Notes under the pieces: model-generated | Told to the model about the DNA's origin: nothing | The model's input: only the letters and a program-made list of their open reading frames with translations | Databases searched by the model: none | Translations under genes and position numbers: made by a program | Shown: one piece after another, positions 57,101-64,000 of the stretch | How positions within the stretch are numbered: the first letter of the stretch is position 1 | Layout: each line of letters begins with the position of its first letter | NCBI RefSeq assembly: GCF_038005985.1 | Contig: NZ_JBBOUI010000001.1 | Coordinates: 1,012,001 to 1,076,000, forward strand | Length of the DNA stretch: 64,000 bases | From: Solibacillus sp. FSL R7-0682 | Lineage (GTDB): Bacteria; Bacillota; Bacilli; Bacillales_A; Planococcaceae | Direction of reading: 5' to 3'

Positions 57101-57189
57101 AGGAAGATACATTACTATATGTAGAAGGGTCATTTGAGTATCGTTTTAATAAACCACAAGTGAAAGTGAAACAAATTATTATAAAATAA
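54109..57189 (+). CDS. dnaE: DNA polymerase III alpha subunit DnaE
   Basis: DnaE is the lagging-strand/initiating replicative polymerase of Firmicutes. The 1026-residue protein carries an N-terminal PHP domain (residues about 1-200), which looks degenerate with few metal ligands. The palm has the catalytic Asp pair in SLPDIDIDF and GPGRGSSASSLVAYAL. The finger motif RRAVSKKKREVLEAQREAF and a C-terminal OB fold follow (FVSEIRQLRTKRGELMAF). It is about 90 residues shorter than B. subtilis DnaE (about 1115). AGAGAGGGGGG precedes the ATG. Its terminator is interrupted by an insertion sequence. Confidence 0.93.
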   Translation: MSVYPQIRTSADLLKSTIRIEELIPFLKQQEAEACAIVNTKLYGLLPFYHQMKKAGIHPVIGLTIQLEVTEEVSLPLVLYAQETTGYKNLLKISSSIAIRPQQTIPLRWLLAYGKGIAFVIPALEQQQIWLQQQYAPVLEKFRESFGAYLYVGITRLNGVSEYEQTVVQWATTNSLPIIATHESFFLKEEDFFSYEVAQAIENGVKLSDSVENMTLRGSYVLSKEEWITRFADQKQWLEQTRALLLSCQVTIANNEVYMPKFPLAPGQTAEAILQEQVIVGLKWRLQVQALPKEYEERMLYELHIIQSMGYSDYFLIVADFMRFARDENILTGPGRGSSASSLVAYALQITQVDPLQFDLLFERFLNPERVSLPDIDIDFIDTRRHEVIQYVARKYGKQHVAQIITFGTLSAKAVARDVARMFNFENETLEMISKLIPNKLGITLKEAYAMSERLRDWIQAEPIHQKWFAAALRLEGLPRNASTHAAGVVLSPVPLVEVVPIEEGHDDIFLTQWPMLEVEQTGLLKIDFLGLRNLTIIEQIRRSIQYSHQLQLDINQIPLDDEATFQLLQQGDTSGIFQLESDGMKNALREIKPTDFLDIVAVNALYRPGPMDFIPVYARRKHQQEPVNMPHPALAPILQETYGVIIYQEQIMRIANRMAGFTIGQADLLRRAVSKKKREVLEAQREAFVLGACNQGYSEQVADEVYALIVRFADYGFAKSHAVAYSMISYQMAYLKANFPVDFYAALLTNATGNSEKLAQIIAEVKMRGIDILPPSINRSMRLFNVENGKIRFSLSAIKGVPQPFLQKLLTARKEKHKGFESIFDLAVSMTTANFTRKIIEPLIKAGALDDFGKDRATLLATIEGAQKQADFIRPTTGEDLFSGDFFAFGKPKYNEVTPMPEKIKLQFEKEVLGFYLSDHPIVKVRAQFPEVTTTVQSMTKLKENTYVKLIGFVSEIRQLRTKRGELMAFVQLEDEFGIVSLTIFPKEYEGIYGKLQEDTLLYVEGSFEYRFNKPQVKVKQIIIK

Positions 57190-57270
57190 ATAATAAAAGA
57201 GCGTTATTCTAATGGGTGAACTGAACCCTATTTTGTAGACAGTTTAATAAAAAACAAGATAGCCATTTAA

Positions 57271-58215
57271 TTAGGCTGCGATTAGATGACTTCGGTAACT
57301 CGCCGGAGTCATCTTTTTTAATGTCCATTGCTTTCTTGTGTGGTTGTAATGCGTGATATAGTCAATGACTTGTGTATGTAGCTCCGTGAAACTTTCAGCT
57401 TCATGATAATCGACTTCATCTTTAAAATGACCAAAGAACGATTCCATTGGCGCATTATCTAGACAGTTTCCTCGACGTGACATAGATTGTTTTAACCCCA
57501 TGTCTTTCACAAGCTTCTGAAATCCTGGATGCGTATAATGAAACCCCTGATCCGAATGAATCATTGCTTCCGGATGAAGATTCCCATCCAAATGATGTTT
57601 TAATTGTTCAAGTGTTTCATAAACAATCGACAATTTAAGAGTAGTAGCTAGTTTATACGCAACGATTTCTCTTGTTGCGACATCTTTTACACATGATAAA
57701 TAAGCCGTACGGCCACCCTTATATTGGAGATAGGTAATGTCTGTTAAGAAGACTTTTCCTGGCTCGTCTTGTTTGAATGCCCGATTTAAGTAATTTGGAA
57801 TTTGACGATGTGCTTCATTCGCTTTTTCTATAAGTCGATAAGGATTGGCACGACGAACCTTCGCATACAAATTAAATTTACGCATCAATCGAAGAATTTT
57901 TTTATGGTTCATCGGTTTCCCTAATTGGTCCACCAGTTCCATATAAAACCCTCGATAACCAATTTTGCCTTTTGCTTCATCATAGATTACTTTTAGTAAA
58001 AGATAATCTTGATAATCAGCTTCTTCACGTAATGAATGTTTCTCCATATTTTGTCGCCATTTATAGTAACCACTCGAGCTGACATTTGCTACTTCACAAA
58101 GATACCGTGTCATATTTTTGAGTTGAAATAATCGAATCGTTTCACTGATTGCTTGATATTTTTCTTTGGGTGTTAAAAACGATTCTTCTTCGCCTGCCTT
58201 TCCATTTCGTCGAGC
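57271..58215 (-). CDS. IS3-family transposase OrfB (DDE integrase), likely made as OrfAB fusion
   Basis: The minus-strand frame, read from the frameshift site at 58215-58221, continues without a stop to 57271. From the internal ATG at 58113 it is a 280-residue rve integrase. DDE residues: Asp in VFLTDITYLQYKGG, Asp in MIHSDQGFHY, Glu in NAPMESFFGHFKDE. The N-terminal VANVSSSGYYKWRQ helix is typical. It would catalyse transposition through a figure-eight/circle intermediate, as known for IS3 elements. Confidence 0.88.
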   Translation of the reverse strand, partial: ARRNGKAGEEESFLTPKEKYQAISETIRLFQLKNMTRYLCEVANVSSSGYYKWRQNMEKHSLREEADYQDYLLLKVIYDEAKGKIGYRGFYMELVDQLGKPMNHKKILRLMRKFNLYAKVRRANPYRLIEKANEAHRQIPNYLNRAFKQDEPGKVFLTDITYLQYKGGRTAYLSCVKDVATREIVAYKLATTLKLSIVYETLEQLKHHLDGNLHPEAMIHSDQGFHYTHPGFQKLVKDMGLKQSMSRRGNCLDNAPMESFFGHFKDEVDYHEAESFTELHTQVIDYITHYNHTRKQWTLKKMTPASYRSHLIAA

Positions 58216-58601
58216 TTTTTTAAGAGCGCTAGCTCTGCTTCCAATAGATGAATACGAGCTTCTGCTTTCTCTAACTTTTTATCAGCTGATAATTTTTCGG
58301 CACGTGGGCGACCTGTACTGCCTTTTCCACGACGCTCTTGTGTAAAACCATCCTCACCGTATGTTTGATAAATTTTCTTCCACCTATGAACAGCACTTTG
58401 AACTTTTTTAATCCCGATGATTTCTAAATCAAAGCCTGCAGCTTTGAAGATTTCGGTAGGCCCTTTGCCTTTTAGATTTTCTTGAACAGCTTTTAATTTG
58501 AAAGCTACTGTATATTGAATAGATCGATCGGTTATCAAAACGACATTTGGATTCTGTTCAATTTGTCGACGTTGATGTTCGTTAAAAATTATTTTACTCA
58601 T
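58173..58601 (-). CDS. IS3-family OrfA, helix-turn-helix protein
   Basis: A 142-residue DNA-binding protein with two helix-turn-helix regions (FKLKAVQENLKGKGPTEIF and GIKKVQSAVHRWKKIYQTYG). A leucine-heptad coiled coil (about 110-130) leads into the slippery site. The sequence A-AAA-AAG (minus strand, 58221-58215) permits -1 slippage to OrfB. GGGAGAACATC precedes the ATG. It regulates and helps target transposition. Confidence 0.88.
   Translation of the reverse strand: MSKIIFNEHQRRQIEQNPNVVLITDRSIQYTVAFKLKAVQENLKGKGPTEIFKAAGFDLEIIGIKKVQSAVHRWKKIYQTYGEDGFTQERRGKGSTGRPRAEKLSADKKLEKAEARIHLLEAELALLKKLDEMERQAKKNRF
58215..58221 (-). other. Programmed -1 frameshift site (A AAA AAG)
   Basis: On the minus strand the codons TTA AAA AAG include the heptamer A AAA AAG. 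After -1 slippage the frame reads on through SFLTPKEKYQAISE into OrfB. This is the usual IS3-family mechanism. Confidence 0.75.
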
Positions 58602-58837
58602 GATGTTCTCCCGTTCTTAAATCGTATGGTCAGTATAACGGGGATTTCTAGGAATGAAAATAGAAAAAACCCCGAATAGGTCACTTTTTTCTAAAGTGTC
58701 TACTATTCGGGGTTCAGTTCAGGGAATTAGGAACGCTCTTTTTTATATTGTTTTCTATTTATGCTCGAAAAGGTTTTTGATTAAGTTATAAATGTATGAA
58801 TTTCTTTATATATAAATAATACAATTTACGTTTTCTC

Positions 58838-58890
58838 TTTACAATAACAAAAACATTTTGTATTCTAGATTAGAACTGGTCAGACCACTT
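58838..58890 (+). promoter_or_regulatory. Promoter and FadR-type operator of the fadR-like/accDA operon
   Basis: TTTACA (58838-58843), 17 bases, TATTCT (58861-58866). Just after the expected start site, AACTGGTCAGACCACTT (58874-58890) is a palindrome around TGGTC-A-GACCA. It resembles E. coli FadR sites such as CTGGT-N-x-GACCAG. Placement at +1 to +17 suits repression by the gene's own product. Confidence 0.6.
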
Positions 58891-58912
58891 TTAGATAATT
58901 GAGGTGAGTAAA

Positions 58913-59548
58913 GTGGAGCAAAAGCCTGCCAAAAAAATGTTTTTACAAATTGTGAAGCAATTACGTGACTTAATAGCAGAGCAAAATATTCAAGAAGGAG
59001 AAAAATTGCCTTCTGAAAGGGTGTTGAGTGAGCAGCTTCAAGTTGGTCGATCTTCTGTCAGGGAGGCACTACGAAGTTTGGAGCTACTAGGTCTAATTGA
59101 AACAAGGCATGGTGGGGGTACTTATTTAGCAAGCGTGCAACAACATCAGTTTGTCGAAATTGTTGGCTCCTTTATATTACAAGATGGGAAGTCAATTGAA
59201 GATGTTGAAGCAACTAGACAAATGCATGAAAAAGAGGCGATTCGACTAATTTGCCGGTCTCTATCATTACGTTCGCTCCCGATATGGGAAAGCTTTTTTA
59301 TTAAGGTTGAGTTAGAGCAACCGTTGGCTAGAAAAGACATTTTACGAGAATGTATGATTGTTTCAGGCAATCGCTTAGCTTATAAAATTTGGCTACAATT
59401 ATCGGCTTATAGTAACCAATCAATGCAACAGGAACTGTTGAAAATGGAAAAACTACATGTAGAAACGATGATTACATCAATGCAAATGGGTTACGAAAAA
59501 GAAGCAATAGAAGCTTATGAAAAATGGATGACAATTATAAAAGATTGA
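58913..59548 (+). CDS. FadR/GntR-family transcriptional regulator
   Basis: A protein of about 211 residues. Winged helix with [20 protein letters not shown] and [23 protein letters not shown] (about 28-75), followed by a short helical FCD-like effector domain with few metal-ligand His residues. FCD regulators sense organic acids or acyl-CoA. The position immediately before accDA (about 30 bases) and the FadR-like operator point to control of malonyl-CoA synthesis; this is inference. GTG at 58913 is spaced well from GAGGTGA; GTG 58904 overlaps it. B. subtilis lacks this gene here (it uses FapR for fatty-acid genes). Confidence 0.8.
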   Translation: MEQKPAKKMFLQIVKQLRDLIAEQNIQEGEKLPSERVLSEQLQVGRSSVREALRSLELLGLIETRHGGGTYLASVQQHQFVEIVGSFILQDGKSIEDVEATRQMHEKEAIRLICRSLSLRSLPIWESFFIKVELEQPLARKDILRECMIVSGNRLAYKIWLQLSAYSNQSMQQELLKMEKLHVETMITSMQMGYEKEAIEAYEKWMTIIKD

Positions 59549-59579
59549 GAACTTCATGGGAATTCAAAGGGGGATTATG

Positions 59580-60452
59580 ATGTCAATTCGAGATATATTT
59601 TCAATTAGTCGTAAAAAAAACATGGGAACAATTACAAAAAAAACAGATGAAAAAGCTTTTCCTGAAGGCATTGTAACGAAATGTCCAAAATGTAAAACAA
59701 TTCATGTCACAAAGGAAATTGAGAAAAATTTAAAAGTATGTCCAAAATGTGAATTTCATTTTAATATGACAGCAATCGAACGTATTAACTCATTTTTAGA
59801 CGCAGATTCATTTACTTCGATGGATGATCATTTACAAACAATCAATCCATTAAACTTTCCGGCCTACGTGGAAAAGGTCAATGCGGATAAATTAAAAACG
59901 GGATTAAACGAAGCCGTCCTAACTGGTGTTGGGGCATTAAAGGGAATGCAAGTTGTTGTTGCTGTCATGGACTCACATTTCCGTATGGGATCGATGGGTT
60001 CAGTCGTTGGAGAAAAAATTACTCGTGCTGTAGAAAAAGCAACGGAATTACGTGTTCCTTTTATTATATTTACAGCAAGTGGCGGGGCACGTATGCAAGA
60101 AGGTGTGTTATCGCTCATGCAAATGGCCAAAACAAGTGTTGCCCTAAAACGCCACAGTGACGAAGGGTTACTATATATTTCCATTTTGACACATCCAACT
60201 ACTGGTGGTGTCTCTGCAAGTTTTGCATCAATTGGTGATTTTAATATTGCAGAGCCTCAAAGCTTAATTGGTTTTGCTGGGAGACGTGTTATCGAGCAAA
60301 CCGTACGTGAGAAATTGCCGGAGGATTTCCAAACAGCAGAATTTTTACTAGATCATGGTCAGCTTGATGCAATATTTAGCCGACTAGAGATGCGAGACAA
60401 AATTGCAACGATTGTAAAATTACATGTACAGGAGGGGATTTTACATGACTAA
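59580..60452 (+). CDS. accD: Acetyl-CoA carboxylase carboxyltransferase subunit beta
   Basis: With AccA it transfers carboxyl from biotin carrier protein to acetyl-CoA, giving malonyl-CoA, the first committed step of fatty-acid synthesis. The 290-residue protein has a zinc ribbon ([20 protein letters not shown] and the closing CPKC pattern). The carboxyltransferase core has [29 protein letters not shown] and [15 protein letters not shown]. The ATG at 59580 lies six bases from AAAGGGGG; upstream ATGs at 59556 and 59577 are less well spaced. It overlaps accA by eight bases. Confidence 0.95.
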   Translation: MSIRDIFSISRKKNMGTITKKTDEKAFPEGIVTKCPKCKTIHVTKEIEKNLKVCPKCEFHFNMTAIERINSFLDADSFTSMDDHLQTINPLNFPAYVEKVNADKLKTGLNEAVLTGVGALKGMQVVVAVMDSHFRMGSMGSVVGEKITRAVEKATELRVPFIIFTASGGARMQEGVLSLMQMAKTSVALKRHSDEGLLYISILTHPTTGGVSASFASIGDFNIAEPQSLIGFAGRRVIEQTVREKLPEDFQTAEFLLDHGQLDAIFSRLEMRDKIATIVKLHVQEGILHD

Positions 60453-61401
60453 ATTAATGGCCTTTGAAGAACCCGTTGTAAAACTACGTGAAAAAATTGA
60501 TGAATTAAAAACAATCGCTGTAGAAGCAGAAGTAGATATGAGTGGGGAAATTGAAAAGCTTGAAACACGGTTACAGCAATTAGAGCAAAGTATTTATGCT
60601 AATATGGAGCCGTGGGACCGTGTACAAGTAGCACGTCATCCTGAACGTCCTACGACACTTGATTATATATCACGTATTTTTGATGATTTTATTGAGTTAC
60701 ATGGTGATCGTACTTTTAAAGATGATGCAGCCATTGTTGGTGGAATTGCTTCTTTTAATGGGCAACCAGTGACAATTATCGGGCACCAGCGTGGTAAAAC
60801 AACAAAAGAAAATATTCGCCGTAACTTTGGGATGCCTCATCCTGAGGGCTACCGTAAAGCATTACGATTAATGAAGCAAGCAGAAAAGTTTAAACGTCCG
60901 ATCATTTGTTTTATTGATACAAAAGGTGCTTATCCGGGGAAAGCTGCGGAAGAGCGTGGACAAAGTGAGGCTATCGCAAGAAATCTGTTTGAAATGGCAG
61001 GACTAAGGGTACCGATTATTAGTATTGTTATTGGTGAAGGTGGAAGTGGTGGTGCACTTGCATTAGGAGTAGCCAACAAAATACTAATGCTTGAAAATGC
61101 TACTTATTCAGTTATTTCACCAGAAGGAGCAGCTTCGATTTTATGGAAGGATGCGAGCTATGCAAAACAAGCAGCAGAGGCGATGAAAATTACAGCACCA
61201 GATTTAAAGCAATTGCAAATTATTGATGGCATCATTCCAGAAGTGGCTGGTGGTGCACATAAAAATATTGAAAAACAAATCCTTACGATGAGAGAATGTA
61301 TTCTTGATACGTTGAATGAATTATCTCAAATGACTGAAGAGCAATTAATTGAAAATCGTTATTCTAAATTTAAAAATATTGGACAATTTGCCGAGCTATA
61401 A
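60445..61401 (+). CDS. accA: Acetyl-CoA carboxylase carboxyltransferase subunit alpha
   Basis: The partner of AccD. The 318-residue protein shows the coiled N-terminal region ([17 protein letters not shown]), then [37 protein letters not shown], the CoA-binding [20 protein letters not shown] and [15 protein letters not shown]. The ATG at 60445 has ACAGGAGGGG just upstream and overlaps the accD stop, so the two subunits are translationally coupled. A terminator separates it from pfkA. Confidence 0.95.
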   Translation: MTKLMAFEEPVVKLREKIDELKTIAVEAEVDMSGEIEKLETRLQQLEQSIYANMEPWDRVQVARHPERPTTLDYISRIFDDFIELHGDRTFKDDAAIVGGIASFNGQPVTIIGHQRGKTTKENIRRNFGMPHPEGYRKALRLMKQAEKFKRPIICFIDTKGAYPGKAAEERGQSEAIARNLFEMAGLRVPIISIVIGEGGSGGALALGVANKILMLENATYSVISPEGAASILWKDASYAKQAAEAMKITAPDLKQLQIIDGIIPEVAGGAHKNIEKQILTMRECILDTLNELSQMTEEQLIENRYSKFKNIGQFAEL

Positions 61402-61428
61402 TCCTTGTAATTGGTAGATTTAGGGACT

Positions 61429-61464
61429 AAAGAATGCGTGGAAGCGCATTCTTTAATTTTTTTG
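61429..61464 (+). terminator. Terminator after accA
   Basis: AAAGAATGCG/CGCATTCTTT 10-bp stem followed by a T-rich tract (TAATTTTTTT). Confidence 0.85.
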
Positions 61465-61544
61465 TAAAGCTTTGTATAAATGTTGCCTTGAATAGTTACA
61501 TATAGATGTTTTTTTATGTTAATGTGAGTGTATGAGTAATCTGA

Positions 61545-62519
<975 letters not shown>

Positions 62520-62541
62520 TGTACAACGGAGATGACAGAAT

Positions 62542-64000
62542 ATGAGAAAAACGAAAATTGTATGTACGATTGGACCAGCAAGTGAATCACCAGAGATGTT
62601 AGATAAATTAATCACTGCGGGAATGAATGTAGCACGGTTAAACTTCTCTCACGGAAATCATGAGGAGCATGCGATTCGAATTGCAGCAATTCGTGATGCA
62701 TCAGAGCGTATGAAAAAACCAGTGGGCATTTTATTAGACACAAAAGGTCCAGAAATTCGTACACATTCGATGGAAAACGGAGAATTACACTTAGTTACTG
62801 GACAAGTAATCGATATTTCAATGACAGAAGTTTTAGGCAACGAATCTGTTTTTTCTGTTACGTATGAACGATTAATTGAAGACGTTGAGCAAAATGACAT
62901 TATTTTATTGGATGATGGATTAATTCAATTACGTGTGCTAGCAAAAGATTTAGAAGCAGGTCGTATTCATACAATCGTTGAAAACGCAGGTATTTTAAAA
63001 AATAAAAAAGGTGTAAACGTTCCGGGTGTATCAGTGAAATTACCTGGTATTACAGAGAAAGATGCAGCGGATATTTTATTCGGTATCGATCAAGGCGTAG
63101 ACTTTATTGCAGCATCATTTGTACGTACTGCTAAGGATGTATTAGAAATTCGTGAGTTATTAGAGCAAAATAATGGTAGCCACATTCAAATTATCCCAAA
63201 AATTGAAAACCAAGAAGGCGTAGATAATATCGATGAAATTATCGAAGTTTCAGATGGTTTAATGGTAGCACGTGGAGATTTAGGAGTTGAAATTCCAGCT
63301 GAAGAAGTACCGCTTGTTCAAAAGTCCTTAATTAAAAAATGTAATCAAGTAGGTAAACCAGTTATTACAGCAACTCAAATGTTAGACTCGATGCAACGCA
63401 ACCCGCGTCCAACACGTGCGGAAGCATCAGACGTAGCAAACGCTATTTTTGATGGTACAGATGCAATTATGTTATCAGGTGAAACGGCTGCTGGTCTTTA
63501 TCCAGTAGAATCAGTTACAACAATGAACAAAATTGCATTACGTACAGAAAATTCATTAGACTATCGTGCAATTGTAACGCAACGTAGCCGCGAAAAAGGA
63601 GCGAATATGACAGAGGCAATTTCACAAGCTGTTGCCTTTACATCTATTAATTTAGGTGTAAGTGCCGTATTAGCGCCAACAGAAAGTGGAAACACGGCAC
63701 GCATGATTGCGAAGTATCGCCCTGGTGTATCCATTATCGCCGTAACAAGTCAGACTACTACTGCTCAAAAATTAACATTAGTTTGGGGCGTTAAGCCAAT
63801 CGTGACACAGCGTGTGACGACAACAGATGAAATTTTAGAGCTTTCAGTTGATGAAGCATTAAAATATGAATATGTAAGTCACGGGGATGTTGTTATCATT
63901 ACTGCAGGTGTACCAGTTGGTGAAGCTGGGACAACGAACTTAATGAAAGTACACGTGATCGGGGATTTATTGGCACGTGGTCAAGGAATTGGTAAAGCTT
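62542..64000 (+). CDS. pyk: Pyruvate kinase (5' part, runs off the window)
   Basis: Pyk converts phosphoenolpyruvate and ADP to pyruvate and ATP. The 486 visible residues include [63 protein letters not shown] (Mg/phosphoryl site), [19 protein letters not shown] and [14 protein letters not shown]. The allosteric C-domain follows. Bacillus enzymes carry an extra C-terminal PEP-utilizer-like domain, which would lie outside. ATG at 62542 behind CGGAGATGA. Same operon as pfkA. Confidence 0.96.
   Translation, partial: MRKTKIVCTIGPASESPEMLDKLITAGMNVARLNFSHGNHEEHAIRIAAIRDASERMKKPVGILLDTKGPEIRTHSMENGELHLVTGQVIDISMTEVLGNESVFSVTYERLIEDVEQNDIILLDDGLIQLRVLAKDLEAGRIHTIVENAGILKNKKGVNVPGVSVKLPGITEKDAADILFGIDQGVDFIAASFVRTAKDVLEIRELLEQNNGSHIQIIPKIENQEGVDNIDEIIEVSDGLMVARGDLGVEIPAEEVPLVQKSLIKKCNQVGKPVITATQMLDSMQRNPRPTRAEASDVANAIFDGTDAIMLSGETAAGLYPVESVTTMNKIALRTENSLDYRAIVTQRSREKGANMTEAISQAVAFTSINLGVSAVLAPTESGNTARMIAKYRPGVSIIAVTSQTTTAQKLTLVWGVKPIVTQRVTTTDEILELSVDEALKYEYVSHGDVVIITAGVPVGEAGTTNLMKVHVIGDLLARGQGIGKA

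Larger units (their letters stand above)
57217..58721 (-). mobile_element. IS3-family insertion sequence, IS150-type, intact
   Basis: 1505 bp bounded by inverted repeats (TGAACTGAACCC at 57217 and GGGTTCAGTTCA ending 58721, the inner parts matching imperfectly) and by GGG target duplications (57214-57216, 58722-58724). It contains orfA and orfB on the minus strand with a -1 frameshift signal. The ends start TGAACTGA, as in IS150-group elements. Both frames are open and the DDE triad is present, so the element may be active. Confidence 0.92.
57196..58739 (+). terminator. dnaE terminator split by an IS element
   Basis: Left arm AAAAGAGCGTTATTCTAAT ends at 57213 and right arm ATTAGGAACGCTC is at 58727-58738, with a T-run after. 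Between them lie only GGG, the 1505-bp element and GGG. Removing the element restores a hairpin with a small GGGA loop. Confidence 0.8.

Overview
The window comes from a low-GC, endospore-forming Gram-positive bacterium of the order Bacillales. Gene content and order fit the Lysinibacillus/Solibacillus (Planococcaceae/Caryophanaceae) side best, but the exact taxon is an inference. Supporting signs are an alpha/beta-type small acid-soluble spore protein, ccpA, ezrA, acuABC, a tyrosine T-box leader and Bacillus-type ribosome binding sites. The chromosomal backbone is collinear with the Bacillus subtilis sftA-murC ... tyrS-rpsD ... ezrA-nifZ-thiI-sspA ... tpx-ytxK ... nrnA-dnaE ... accDA-pfkA-pyk region.

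Layout. 0-3 kb: sftA end, murC, ytxG, ytxH. 3-8.4 kb: an unusual FtsA-like actin-fold protein with repeated C-terminal modules, aroA (DAHP synthase/chorismate mutase), a MarR regulator and ccpA. 8.4-13.3 kb: a universal stress protein, then acuCBA divergent from acsA, which is the acetyl-CoA synthetase with its acetylation and deacetylation control genes. 13.7-17.9 kb: an argCJBD operon with its own promoter and a candidate ArgR site. 18-22.5 kb: a class A penicillin-binding protein and tyrS behind a T-box. 22.6-31.5 kb: an accessory stretch between tyrS and rpsD. It holds a membrane-anchored PstS-like protein, a Yip1-family protein, a dicarboxylate symporter, a Cys-rich seven-repeat YVTN propeller protein, and a small-gene island with a tandem-LexA-box operon, secreted peptides and a duplicated rpsD 3' end. 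31.5-48 kb: rpsD, a GGDEF protein, hisJ-ytsP, ezrA, nifZ-thiI, sspA, an acyl-CoA synthetase, sppA-yteJ, tpx, ytxK, a Usp gene and ald. 48-57 kb: an SH3 protein, pepQ, ytkL, ytoI, ytpI, nrnA-dnaE. 57.2-58.7 kb: an intact IS3-family (IS150-type) element. 58.9-64 kb: a FadR-type regulator, accD-accA, pfkA and the 5' part of pyk.

How the genes work together. The CcpA region links carbon control (ccpA, acuABC/acsA, pfkA, pyk) with cell-envelope genes (murC, class A PBP, ezrA). accDA appears to have a dedicated FadR-type regulator with an autoregulatory operator. nifZ-thiI forms the tRNA 4-thiouridine pair.

Most notable for a second look: (1) two TIR-bounded intergenic repeats whose 18-bp hairpins differ by three compensatory substitutions; (2) a diverged duplication of the rpsD 3' end that bounds a 3.3-kb island of small genes; (3) two GAAC-N4-GTTC SOS boxes flanking a TATAAT; (4) an IS150-type element inserted in the apical loop of the dnaE terminator; (5) a FadR-type operator at the start of the fadR-like/accDA transcript; (6) an FtsA-like protein with about five beta-grasp-like repeats and a consensus-matching cre over its ribosome binding site. 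No rRNA, tRNA or CRISPR array was seen.
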